From Deltaproteobacteria bacterium (lineage in GTDB: Bacteria; Desulfobacterota; Dissulfuribacteria; Dissulfuribacterales; JALVPX01): 35,003 nucleotides of DNA. The stretch lies in the NCBI GenBank assembly GCA_027023445.1, contig JALVVK010000084.1:1-35003 (forward strand), read 5' to 3'. Positions 26,361 through 34,337 of the stretch are shown here, piece after piece. How positions within the stretch are numbered: position 1 is the stretch's first letter; each line of letters starts with the position of its first letter. The notes under the pieces were generated by a model that saw only the letters and a program-made list of their open reading frames with translations, searched no databases and had not been told where the DNA came from. The position numbers were made by a program, and so were the translations under genes.

Positions 26361-27709
26361 TTGTCATTGGAGGGGGCATGTCCGGCCTTTCCCTTGGATA
26401 TTTTATAAGACAAATGCGTCCTGACTGGGAACTTGCCGTGCTTGAGGCGGAAAACAGGGCCGGAGGCAAGGCCTGGACCGTTGAGCAGGAAGGATTCGTT
26501 ATAGAGAGAGGAGTCAACGGGGTCCTGGACAACAAGCCGTCAACCCTGGATCTCGCGGAGTCTGTTGGTTTAAGGCCCCTGCGCAGTTTTGACACCTCCA
26601 GGAAGAGGTTCGTGGTAAAGGACGGAAGACTGGTAAAGCTGCCCGAGGGGGCGGGAGAGTTCCTGAAAACTCCTTTGCTTTCTCCCTGTGGCAAACTCCG
26701 GGTAATGGCTGAACTTTTTGTCCCCAGAGGGGATCTTTCCAGGGATGAGTCCCTGGAGGAGTTCGCGACAAGGCGCCTTGGCAGGCAGACGCTTGAGAGG
26801 CTGATTGATGCCATGTCCACTGGCATCTATGCGGGGGATTCGTCCCGCCTGTCACTGAAATCCTGTTTTCCCAGGATATATGAGCTTGAGAGGGATTACG
26901 GGGGGCTCATAAAGGCAATGCTGACCCTTCAGATAGAGGCAAGGAAGAAGGGCGGGAAGGGCCCTGGCGCAGGACCCGGAGGCACCCTTACCTCCTTTGA
27001 CCGGGGTATGTCTGAGCTGGCTGACGCCGTTGCGCGTTCCCTGGGGTCCAGCTTCAGGCCGGGCCATTGCGTGGAAGGCGTGGAACCGGCAAAATATGGC
27101 TGGCTGGTTCATCTGAAAGGGGGCAAAAGCATGGAGGCAACACACGTTGCTTTCGCGTGTCCCGCTACCCAGGCAGGGAACCTTCTCAGGCCGCTCAATC
27201 CGGAGGCGGCAGATATTATATCGAATATATATTATCCCCCGGTTGCTGTTGTCGCCCTGGGATTTAGGAAAGGTTCCCTTCCCCGGGAACTTGACGGATT
27301 CGGTTTTCTGTGTCCTGGGCGCGAAAGGCGAAAGATTCTGGGGTGCCTCTGGGATTCGTCCATCTTTAAGGGCAGGGCGCCTGAGGGCTACGAACTTTTA
27401 AGAGTGCTTGCGGGAGGCGCCCGCCTGCCGCAGTTGGTGACACTCTCTGACGAGGAGCTTCTTCACATCGTACGCAAGGACCTGGGGGACCTGATGGGCC
27501 TTAAGGCGGCCCCGGATTTTATCAGCATATTCCGCTGGGACAAGGCCATTCCGCAGTATGAGGTAGGATACGCGGATTCCATGGAAAGATTTTTCCGTTC
27601 CATGGCGCCTTATAAGAATCTTTATTTCCGGTGTAACTGGGTAGGTGGGGTAAGCCTTAACGACTGCGTTGCCAACTCAAGGTCCGTGGCGGAGTCCATG
27701 GCGGCATAG
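26348..27709 (+). CDS. hemY: Protoporphyrinogen/coproporphyrinogen oxidase, HemY type
   Basis: FAD-dependent enzyme that oxidises the porphyrinogen ring to porphyrin. The N-terminal VVVIGGGMSGLSLGY Rossmann motif, LEAENRAGGKAWT and ERGVNGVLDN segments are as expected, and RPLNPEAADIISNIYYPPVAVVALGF fits the family middle. The C-terminal NWVGGVSLNDCVANS is the second FAD-binding motif. At 453 residues it is normal. It overlaps hemH by 13 bases and has AGGAGGA in front. HemY-type enzymes characteristically use oxygen, so in a presumed anaerobe it either uses another acceptor or serves under trace oxygen. The substrate could be protoporphyrinogen or coproporphyrinogen. Confidence 0.93.
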   Translation: MARVVVIGGGMSGLSLGYFIRQMRPDWELAVLEAENRAGGKAWTVEQEGFVIERGVNGVLDNKPSTLDLAESVGLRPLRSFDTSRKRFVVKDGRLVKLPEGAGEFLKTPLLSPCGKLRVMAELFVPRGDLSRDESLEEFATRRLGRQTLERLIDAMSTGIYAGDSSRLSLKSCFPRIYELERDYGGLIKAMLTLQIEARKKGGKGPGAGPGGTLTSFDRGMSELADAVARSLGSSFRPGHCVEGVEPAKYGWLVHLKGGKSMEATHVAFACPATQAGNLLRPLNPEAADIISNIYYPPVAVVALGFRKGSLPRELDGFGFLCPGRERRKILGCLWDSSIFKGRAPEGYELLRVLAGGARLPQLVTLSDEELLHIVRKDLGDLMGLKAAPDFISIFRWDKAIPQYEVGYADSMERFFRSMAPYKNLYFRCNWVGGVSLNDCVANSRSVAESMAA

Positions 27710-27929
27710 TAAGAGAGGATTGCCGCTTGCTGTAGCGACGCGCCAGCGGGCGGTAACTCTGATGAACCAAGGGTTCATGATAATCCTGTTGTCCTGTCCA
27801 TGCGCCAGCGAGCAAGAAACAAGGTTGTCAGGGCTGGCAAGCCATATTACGATCAATTTATATTTGCTGTCTTTATAAAACCTTATCCGTTCCCTAAGGC
27901 CAATCACCTTATAAAAATGGAGGTTATCA
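27710..27929 (+). promoter_or_regulatory. Intergenic region before hflK
   Basis: A hairpin ATGAACC-AAG-GGTTCAT near 27761-27777 could end the haem transcript but lacks a T tract. A -10-like TATAAA lies near 27875, with TTGCTG about 12 bases before it, too close for a normal promoter. I see nothing else definite. Confidence 0.3.
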
Positions 27930-28916
27930 ATGAATAAAGGTGACTTTAAAGGTCCTGACCTTTCAAGGATAAAACCATCCAAGTTGCCGATTCGTTCAGT
28001 CGTTGGTTTCATCGGGCTCTTCCTGGTGGCGCTTGTGCTGTGGAATTCATGGTTTACGGTTGAACCCGAGGAGGTCGGAGTCATATTGAGATTCGGCAAA
28101 TATGCCAGGGAGGCGCCGCCGGGCCTTAATTTCAAGCTCCCTGACCCGATAGAGACGGTAATAAAGGTGCCTGTGCAGAGGCAGCTTAAGGAGGAATTCG
28201 GATTCCGGACAACCGTGCCCGGCGTAAGGACCAAATATTCCAAGAGCAACTATGAAAACGAATCCCTTATGCTTACCGGAGATCTCAACGTGGCCGTGGT
28301 GGAATGGTCCACCCAGTACAGGATAAAAGATCCTTACAAATTTCTTTTTAAGGTCAAGGACTTGAGAAAGACCTTCAGGGACATGAACGAATCCATCATG
28401 CGCGAGGTGGTCGGGAATCGGAACGTAAACGATATACTCACGGTGGGACGCCAGGAGATAGCATCTGAGGTAAAAAGACGTCTCCAGAGGCTCTGTGATC
28501 AGTACGAAACCGGTATTGCCGTGGACCAGATCGTTTTACAGAATGTTAATCCTCCGGACCCTGTAAAGCCGTCATTCAACGAGGTCAATCAGGCTCAGCA
28601 GGAAAAGGAAAAGATGATAAACGAGGCTATGGCGGCATATAACCGGATAATCCCAAAGGCGAAGGGTGAGGCCCTTAAGACCATCCAGCAGGCCGAGGGC
28701 TATGCCACGGACAGGATCAACCGGGCAAAGGGTGATGCAGCGTTTTTTGACGAAATCCTCAAGGCTTATCAGAGGGCGCCTTCTGTCACCAGGGAGAGGT
28801 TATATCTTGAGACCATGGAGAATATCTATCCAAAGGTCAGGAACAAGATCATCATAGACAAAAAAATCAAAAGCCTCCTGCCTTTTTTATCACTTAGCAA
28901 GGGGGATAAAAGATAA
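27930..28916 (+). CDS. hflK: HflK-like SPFH/band-7 membrane protein
   Basis: A 328-residue membrane-anchored protein that, with HflC, forms the large complex around the FtsH protease in E. coli. One transmembrane helix is at about 22-40 (VVGFIGLFLVALVLWNSWF). The SPFH domain begins with VEPEEVGVILRFGKYAREAPPG and ends near residue 210. A long helical coiled-coil stretch, Ala/Glu/Lys-rich (KAKGEALKTIQQAEGYATDRI), follows. The glycine-rich N-terminus of E. coli HflK is absent. Ribosome binding site AGG sits in ATGGAGGTTATCAATG. It overlaps hflC by one base (TAATG). FtsH is not encoded in this window. Confidence 0.9.
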   Translation: MNKGDFKGPDLSRIKPSKLPIRSVVGFIGLFLVALVLWNSWFTVEPEEVGVILRFGKYAREAPPGLNFKLPDPIETVIKVPVQRQLKEEFGFRTTVPGVRTKYSKSNYENESLMLTGDLNVAVVEWSTQYRIKDPYKFLFKVKDLRKTFRDMNESIMREVVGNRNVNDILTVGRQEIASEVKRRLQRLCDQYETGIAVDQIVLQNVNPPDPVKPSFNEVNQAQQEKEKMINEAMAAYNRIIPKAKGEALKTIQQAEGYATDRINRAKGDAAFFDEILKAYQRAPSVTRERLYLETMENIYPKVRNKIIIDKKIKSLLPFLSLSKGDKR

Positions 28917-29857
28917 TGAAAAGTACTCTTTCTGTAATAGCGGCGGTTATTGTCGTTATTGTTATAATGGTGGTAGGCGGAAGTTTTTACATTGTGAATG
29001 AGACCCAGCAGGTGATCATTACCCAGTTCGGCAAACCTGTGGGTAAACCGATTGTGGACCCGGGGCTGCACGTAAAGCTCCCGTTTGTTCAACAGGCCAA
29101 CTACTTTGATAAGAGATTTCTTGCCTGGGATGGGAATCCCAACCAGATTCCAACCAAGGACAAGAGGTTCATATGGGTTGATACCTATGCCAGGTGGCGG
29201 ATAGCAAAACCGCTTCTTTTCTTTCAGCGCCTGAGGGACTTGCGGCGCGCCCAGTCCAGACTTGACGACATCCTGGACGGAGAGACACGAAATACCATTG
29301 CCAAACACAATCTGCTGGAACTTGTGCGAACATCTAGCCCCACGTCCGGTGACACGGGAACCCATGGTTACATACAGAAGGACGTGATGCAGGAGGTTAT
29401 CCATTTTGGCAGGGAGAAGCTCTCAAAAGAGGTCCTCAAGGCAGCGCAGGCAAGAAGCGCTGAACTCGGTATAGAGATCCTGGACTTCAGGTTCAAAAGG
29501 ATAAACTACGTTGAGGCGGTTCGCCGTGAGGTCTATGCAAGGATGATATCGGAGAGAAAACGTATTGCCGAACAGTACCGGTCCGAGGGAGCGGGACAGG
29601 CTGCCAAGATCCAGGGAGAAAGGGACAGACAACTCAAGGTGATACGGTCCGAGGCGTACAGAAAGGCCCAGGAGATAAAGGGAAAGGCAGATGCCCAGGC
29701 AGCCGATATCTACGCGTCCGCATATAATAAGGACAAGGATTTTTATAAGTTCTTAAAGACCATGAGTACCTATAATAAAATCCTGGATAAGGACACGCTG
29801 CTCATTCTTTCAACAGACAGTGAAATCCTGAAATATCTGCAGACGCCGGGCAAATAG
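28916..29857 (+). CDS. hflC: HflC-like SPFH/band-7 membrane protein
   Basis: Partner of HflK, 313 residues. A membrane helix spans about 5-24 (VIAAVIVVIVIMVVGGSFYIV), then the SPFH domain has ETQQVIITQFGKPVGKPIVDPG and IEILDFRFKRINYVEAVRREVYARM. The C-terminal helical part is rich in Ala, Glu and Lys (EIKGKADAQAADIYASAYNKD). An insert around TSSPTSGDTGTHGY is longer than I expect. It starts at the hflK stop (TAATG), which indicates coupling. Repeat copy B begins 24 bases after its stop. Confidence 0.92.
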   Translation: MKSTLSVIAAVIVVIVIMVVGGSFYIVNETQQVIITQFGKPVGKPIVDPGLHVKLPFVQQANYFDKRFLAWDGNPNQIPTKDKRFIWVDTYARWRIAKPLLFFQRLRDLRRAQSRLDDILDGETRNTIAKHNLLELVRTSSPTSGDTGTHGYIQKDVMQEVIHFGREKLSKEVLKAAQARSAELGIEILDFRFKRINYVEAVRREVYARMISERKRIAEQYRSEGAGQAAKIQGERDRQLKVIRSEAYRKAQEIKGKADAQAADIYASAYNKDKDFYKFLKTMSTYNKILDKDTLLILSTDSEILKYLQTPGK

Positions 29858-29880
29858 CCGTACAGGGGCCGCGCGCCTTA

Positions 29881-30167
29881 TAAACCCGGATTATGCACCT
29901 CAAATGGCTGAAAAAATGATTTACCGTGAAAATAGCTCATGGGTCATAGCTCATGGTTTAAGAAATAGGATGATTTTTTGTGACTATCATCTATGAGCCA
30001 TGAGCATGAAAATGTTGAATGATAAATGTTGAATTGTAAATTATGGCAGACAAATTTTTAATCTTTTACTTTGAGCCTTGAGCTTTCAGCTTTGAGCTAT
30101 TTCCTTCAGTTGCGTGCCCTTAGCCTTGCATCTTCGGCAAGCTTGCGAGCCGCATAATCCGGGTTTA
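29881..30167. repeat. MITE-like repeat, copy B, with 16-base perfect terminal inverted repeats
   Basis: The left end TAAACCCGGATTATGC is the exact reverse complement of the right end GCATAATCCGGGTTTA. The 287 bases between include paired stem words: GCTCATGGGTCATAG and CTATGAGCCATGAGC match at 14 of 15 positions as an inverted repeat. The element aligns with copy A at 24058-24322. It has no frame of coding length. The hflC stop is 24 bases upstream and the sigma-28-like promoter of the next gene starts nine bases after it. Confidence 0.85.
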
Positions 30168-30175
30168 AGGACCAT

Positions 30176-30202
30176 TTAGCTTTTCCTCCATGTAGCCGAT
30201 AG
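30176..30202 (+). promoter_or_regulatory. Sigma-28 (FliA) type promoter of the second chemoreceptor
   Basis: TTAGCTTT, 11 bases, then GCCGATAG. The -10 box matches the FliA consensus GCCGATAA at seven of eight positions and the -35 box TAAAGTTT at five of eight, with correct spacing. Expected start near 30209. Confidence 0.6.
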
Positions 30203-30276
30203 ATATAAAGATGTGCGTAATGCCAGGCTTGTTTTTTTACAGCCCTGAAAATGATCGTGGCAAGGGGGATATATTA

Positions 30277-31542
30277 ATGAATATTGAAACCGCCCTTTAC
30301 AGAATAAGCCCCAGGATTCAAAATCTGTTTTATATTTATCTCACACTGACTCTGTTTCTGTTTTTCGCCGTGGCGGCAGCAGGTCAGCACGCGTTTGTGT
30401 CCATGGAAACGACCTTGAATGAGGCACCAGGAAGCCTTGTGGCACAGGTGGAAACAGAGAATGGTGCTGCCGCTTACATGATGTCCGCGCGGGCAAAAGG
30501 CGCTGGAGAAAAGGCCATGCATTTGCTGTCCTCCCTGAGGTTTTTGTTGTTTTTGCTGGCAGGCAGTGCGTTTTTAATCACGTTATGCGCGGGCGTTATC
30601 CTTAACAAAACGTGTTTTGCTCCGCTCAGGGATCTTGGAACACACCTGAGGGAAATGGCCTCAGGACCTGCGGTTAAAGAGGCCCGGATACCTTCCGCGT
30701 CGGTTAAAAACGAGATCGGCGAGATTACCTTCCTTATAAACGCCGTGCTTGAAAGAACCGGGCAATACCTTTCCGGCATCGCGTCAAGGGTTAGCCAGGT
30801 ACAGCAGGAAGTGACTTCAATGGATGAAATTTCAGGGCTTATGTCCGCTGCGGTATCGAAGGTAACGGACATGGCTCATAAGGCGAAAGAGGCTACTGAA
30901 TCCGCGGATCAGAATGTTACGGTGGTTTCCGTGGCAATGGAAGAAATGAACGCAAGCGCTACGGAAATTGCTGAAAGCACGTCCGAGGCAAGTACCATTG
31001 CCAATAATGCTAAAACACAGGCTGACGAGGCAGACGAAGTGATCAACGCCCTTGCCCGCTCATCGCGTAAAATCAGCGAGGTAAGCAAACTCATAGGCTC
31101 CATTGCCGAGCAGACCAACCTTTTGGCGCTCAATGCCACAATAGAGGCCGCAAGGGCGGGCGAGGCCGGGAAGGGTTTTGCCGTAGTGGCAAACGAGGTC
31201 AAAGAGCTGGCAAGGCAGACCGCCCAGTCCGTACAGGAAATAGAAGATATCGTACGGGATTTGAACGTAAAAAGCGAGCAGGCAACCGGAGTTACACAGG
31301 AGATTGTGGATGTAATCGCAAAACTTGCCGAAATCGCTGATACCATAGCATCGGCAGCGGAAGAACAGACTGCTACCACGAATGAATTGAGCTCATACGC
31401 CCAGGGGGCTGCTGAGATGGTCGAACAGGCCACAAAATCCATTGAGGGCATTTCTGATATCGGCAGCCAGGCGGCGGAGACGGCAGACAGGGTAAAATCA
31501 GCCCTTAAAAGTCTCATTGACCTCACCGAAGACCTCAAATAG
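30277..31542 (+). CDS. Methyl-accepting chemotaxis protein, small periplasmic part
   Basis: A 421-residue chemoreceptor. The frame extends back to 30211, but that lies at the predicted transcription start, while ATG 30277 has AAGGGGG eight bases before it. Transmembrane helices are at about 15-38 and about 88-110, leaving only ~50 periplasmic residues, too few for a usual ligand domain. It may therefore sense membrane or internal conditions, or a partner protein. A HAMP domain follows, then the signalling part with [19 protein letters not shown] and [19 protein letters not shown]. No flagellar or che genes lie nearby. Confidence 0.93.
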   Translation: MNIETALYRISPRIQNLFYIYLTLTLFLFFAVAAAGQHAFVSMETTLNEAPGSLVAQVETENGAAAYMMSARAKGAGEKAMHLLSSLRFLLFLLAGSAFLITLCAGVILNKTCFAPLRDLGTHLREMASGPAVKEARIPSASVKNEIGEITFLINAVLERTGQYLSGIASRVSQVQQEVTSMDEISGLMSAAVSKVTDMAHKAKEATESADQNVTVVSVAMEEMNASATEIAESTSEASTIANNAKTQADEADEVINALARSSRKISEVSKLIGSIAEQTNLLALNATIEAARAGEAGKGFAVVANEVKELARQTAQSVQEIEDIVRDLNVKSEQATGVTQEIVDVIAKLAEIADTIASAAEEQTATTNELSSYAQGAAEMVEQATKSIEGISDIGSQAAETADRVKSALKSLIDLTEDLK

Positions 31543-31643
31543 CAGGCGTCAGGCATATCTGACTCAGCCTCCTTCCTTTCAGCCATACGGCATTTCCCCG
31601 ATTTGTCCGTTTTTTATGCCCTTATGCTGAATATGGCATCGTG

Positions 31644-31659
31644 TTTTCATGCATGAAAA
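31644..31659. promoter_or_regulatory. Perfect 16-base palindrome upstream of nrdD
   Basis: TTTTCATGCATGAAAA reads the same on both strands. It lies about 90 bases before the nrdD promoter and 100 after the chemoreceptor stop. It could be an operator for a dimeric regulator; no known consensus is matched with confidence. Confidence 0.4.
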
Positions 31660-31729
31660 TGTTAATGGGCCCAATGTGGCACATTATCCGAATCTGTTTT
31701 TGGGCAGGCGCCATTACCGAATTTTTTTC

Positions 31730-31758
31730 TTGACTACCACAATATATGGTGGTATAAA
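31730..31758 (+). promoter_or_regulatory. Sigma-70 promoter of nrdD with embedded NrdR box
   Basis: TTGACT (31730-31735), 17 bases, then TATAAA (31753-31758), a near-consensus promoter. The spacer is almost wholly the palindrome-like CCACAATATATGGTGG (31737-31752), a good match to NrdR boxes such as ACACAATATATAGTGT. Transcription would start near 31765. Confidence 0.8.
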
Positions 31759-31759
31759 G

Positions 31760-31775
31760 CCACAATATATACAAT
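31760..31775 (+). promoter_or_regulatory. Second NrdR-box-like site
   Basis: CCACAATATATACAAT follows the -10 box and covers the expected transcription start. Its first 11 bases are the same as the site in the promoter spacer. The two sites start 23 bases apart, closer than the 31-32 bases common in E. coli. Binding of NrdR at both would block RNA polymerase when dATP is plentiful. Confidence 0.65.
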
Positions 31776-31809
31776 ATTTTCCAAAAAATTCTTTAAAATG
31801 AGGTGGTTA

Positions 31810-33975
31810 ATGGCCAGCACAATTCATCAACTATTGCCCAGAACCGAATCCTCCCAGCCTGTCCACGAACACAAAAATGTTGAATCCACTGAAAGGGCGC
31901 TGTTTGTCCGCACTTCTGACGAAACCCTCAAGGGGTGGAACAGATCACGGATCGTGGAGGCCCTTGTCAAGGAAACCTTTGTTGACAGGGAAACGGCAGA
32001 GGACATAAGCCTTGAGGTAGAAAGCTTTATCCGTTCTTCCAGGATCAAGACAGTAACCGCGCCGCTGATCAGGGAGCTGGTGAACGCCCGGCTTGTGGAA
32101 AGGGGCCTTGAGGATGCGAGAAGGCTTCATACCAGGTTGGGGACACCGCTTTATGACGTGGAAGAGCTTATCGTGCTGCCAAACAAGGAAAACGCCAACG
32201 TGCCTCACGGTCCGGAGGCCACAAACCTTACCCTTGCCGAATGGATTAAAAAGGAGTACGCCCTGCTGCGGGTGTTCAGCGATCAGGTGGCTGAGGCGCA
32301 CCTGCGTGGCGACATACACCTGCATGACCTTGGCTTTGTTGATCGTCCTTACTGTTCCGGTCAGTCCATTGCCTATGTACAGAAGTTCGGGCTTCATCTT
32401 CCCAATTCACTTGCGAACGCCAAACCTGCCAAGCATGCCGAGGTACTGCTGGCCCACATGGTAAAATTCTCAGCGGCCCTTCAGTGCCATTTCGCCGGCG
32501 CCATTGGCTGGGATGCGGTCAATCTCTTCTTTGCTCCGTACATTGAGGATCTTACGGACCGGGAGGTAGAGCAGCTTGCGCAGATGCTGATTTTTGAATA
32601 TTCCCAGCAGGCGGTGGCAAGGGGCGGTCAGGCCATATTCTCAGATATCAATCTCTACTGGGAGATTCCAAAACATTTCGAGTCCGTCCCTGCCCTCGGG
32701 CCGGGCGGCGAATACACGGGCAAGACCTATGGCGACTACCTTGAGCAGGCCCAGAGATTTGTATGGGCGCTCTTTGATGTATACAAACAGGGAGATGCCG
32801 CGGGCAGGCCGTTCTTTTTCCCCAAGCCCCTTGTGCACATCACCGAGAGGTTTTTCTCCACCCCGGGGCACCAGGATTTTCTGAACCATATCTGTGATGT
32901 GGCAAGCCTTAAGGGCAACACCTATTTTGTCTTTGACCGGGGAGAAACCGCCAAGATTTCCGAGTGCTGCCGGCTTTCCTTTAAGCTTGAGGAATCAGAC
33001 CTGGAAGACGCAAGGCAGCCATGGAAAATGCGCTACAGTGCCCTTCAGAATGTCACGGTTAACCTTCCAAGGCTGGCCTACGAATCCCAGGGAGACGACA
33101 CGAGGCTGTTCCAGCTTCTGACCGAAAGGGTTGCTCTCTGCGTGCAGGCCCACAAGGAGAAAAAGGCCTTTATCCAGAGGCTCATGTCCTACAAGGACGA
33201 GGGTCCCCTGGGGCTCCTTAACATGGAACTTGACGGAGAGCCCTACCTGAGGATGCACCGGGCCTCCTACCTGATCGGCATGACCGGGCTGAACGAACTG
33301 GTCAGGGCCCACACGGGCGAGGAACTTCACGAATCAGAGACTGCTGTCAGGTTCGGCCTCAAGGTGATCGCCCACATGAAACTCGTTGCGGATAGGTTCT
33401 CCAGGCTGGAGAAGATGAAATTCGTGCTGGAACAGACCCCTGCCGAAAGTACGGCGTACCGTTTCGCAAGGCTTGACCTGGATGCCCACCTGTCTCCGGC
33501 AAGGGATGTAATCAAGGGAGACCTTGCGTCCAACCAGGTATATTATACCAATTCCACGCTGTTCGATGTGGGAGCGCCCATGGGGGCCATTGACAGGGTA
33601 CGTCTGGAAGGCCTGTTCCATCCCCTGATTGAGGCGGGCGCCATCTCGCATATCTGGCTGGGGGAGGCGCGCCCGGACGCAAAGGCACTGTCACAGTTTG
33701 TGATAAAGACCTTCCAGCTTACGAAAAACGACCAGATCGCCTTCTCACCGGAGTTCACAACCTGTAATGTCTGCGGAAAGACCTCCAGGGGCCTGCACGA
33801 CACCTGTGATGCCTGCGGATCCTCCGACGTGGATGGCATTACGAGGATCACCGGCTACTTTACCAAGGTTTCGAGCTGGAACCAGGGGAAGCGCGCGGAG
33901 CTTAGGGACCGCTACAGGAATCCGGAGTTCATGTCCCAGTTCACCCCATCGTACAGCAGCGAGGAGGATGCTTGA
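31810..33975 (+). CDS. nrdD: Anaerobic ribonucleoside-triphosphate reductase (class III)
   Basis: Glycyl-radical enzyme that reduces ribonucleotides to deoxyribonucleotides without oxygen. The frame opens at 31798, but the ATG at 31810 is preceded by AGGTGG, so I prefer it (721 residues). An ATP-cone regulatory domain occupies about 28-115 (FVRTSDETLKGWNRSRIVEAL). The barrel domain follows, with SECCRLSF as the likely active-site Cys region. A Cys4 zinc-ribbon near the end is CNVCGKTS...CDACGSS. The radical glycine is in RITGYFTKVSSWNQGK. Downstream are a redoxin and the activase NrdG, the expected partners. The redoxin suggests reduction by thioredoxin or glutaredoxin, not formate; this is inference. 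Confidence 0.95.
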   Translation: MASTIHQLLPRTESSQPVHEHKNVESTERALFVRTSDETLKGWNRSRIVEALVKETFVDRETAEDISLEVESFIRSSRIKTVTAPLIRELVNARLVERGLEDARRLHTRLGTPLYDVEELIVLPNKENANVPHGPEATNLTLAEWIKKEYALLRVFSDQVAEAHLRGDIHLHDLGFVDRPYCSGQSIAYVQKFGLHLPNSLANAKPAKHAEVLLAHMVKFSAALQCHFAGAIGWDAVNLFFAPYIEDLTDREVEQLAQMLIFEYSQQAVARGGQAIFSDINLYWEIPKHFESVPALGPGGEYTGKTYGDYLEQAQRFVWALFDVYKQGDAAGRPFFFPKPLVHITERFFSTPGHQDFLNHICDVASLKGNTYFVFDRGETAKISECCRLSFKLEESDLEDARQPWKMRYSALQNVTVNLPRLAYESQGDDTRLFQLLTERVALCVQAHKEKKAFIQRLMSYKDEGPLGLLNMELDGEPYLRMHRASYLIGMTGLNELVRAHTGEELHESETAVRFGLKVIAHMKLVADRFSRLEKMKFVLEQTPAESTAYRFARLDLDAHLSPARDVIKGDLASNQVYYTNSTLFDVGAPMGAIDRVRLEGLFHPLIEAGAISHIWLGEARPDAKALSQFVIKTFQLTKNDQIAFSPEFTTCNVCGKTSRGLHDTCDACGSSDVDGITRITGYFTKVSSWNQGKRAELRDRYRNPEFMSQFTPSYSSEEDA

Positions 33976-33977
33976 AA

Positions 33978-34337
33978 ATGATACTTTTTACCAGTCATAA
34001 GTGCACAAGATGCAGGGAAATTCATGATGTCTTTGTCCTGGAGTCTCTTAACATAAAAGAGGTGGTCCTCACCCAGGAAAACGCCGAGGGCCTGGCGGAG
34101 CTTGCCTGGATGGGCCTTGTGGAAGAGGCACAGAAATCCCTTCCCATCCTGGTGGAGCCTGACGGCAGTGTTCATACCGATGTCAGCAAAATAGTGGAGG
34201 TGCTCTCCCGGAGGGCCAGGGATGTTTTATCTCAAAGGCTTCTTTCAGGGGCAACGGTGGCGGAGGCGGCGGGATCCATGGAACAGACAGGCGGCGGCGC
34301 GGCTGTCTGCACGGATGGATCATGCAGGCTGAGTTGA
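33978..34337 (+). CDS. Glutaredoxin/thioredoxin-like protein, probable NrdD reductant
   Basis: A 119-residue redoxin with Cys9 and Cys12 in HKCTRC at the N-terminus after a first beta strand (MILFTS). A second pair, CTDGSC, lies at the very end, which is not usual. The start at ATG 33978 has GAGGAGG ten bases upstream; an in-frame TTG at 33972 is the alternative. The gene begins two bases after nrdD and overlaps nrdG by 16 bases. This order suggests it feeds electrons to NrdD, as redoxins do for the NrdD2-type class III enzymes. Activity not shown. Confidence 0.8.
   Translation: MILFTSHKCTRCREIHDVFVLESLNIKEVVLTQENAEGLAELAWMGLVEEAQKSLPILVEPDGSVHTDVSKIVEVLSRRARDVLSQRLLSGATVAEAAGSMEQTGGGAAVCTDGSCRLS

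Noticed and set aside
30909-31586. 225-residue minus-strand ORF
   Set aside because: Antisense to the chemoreceptor signalling domain; its Ser/Ala-rich translation mirrors the repeated codons of that domain.
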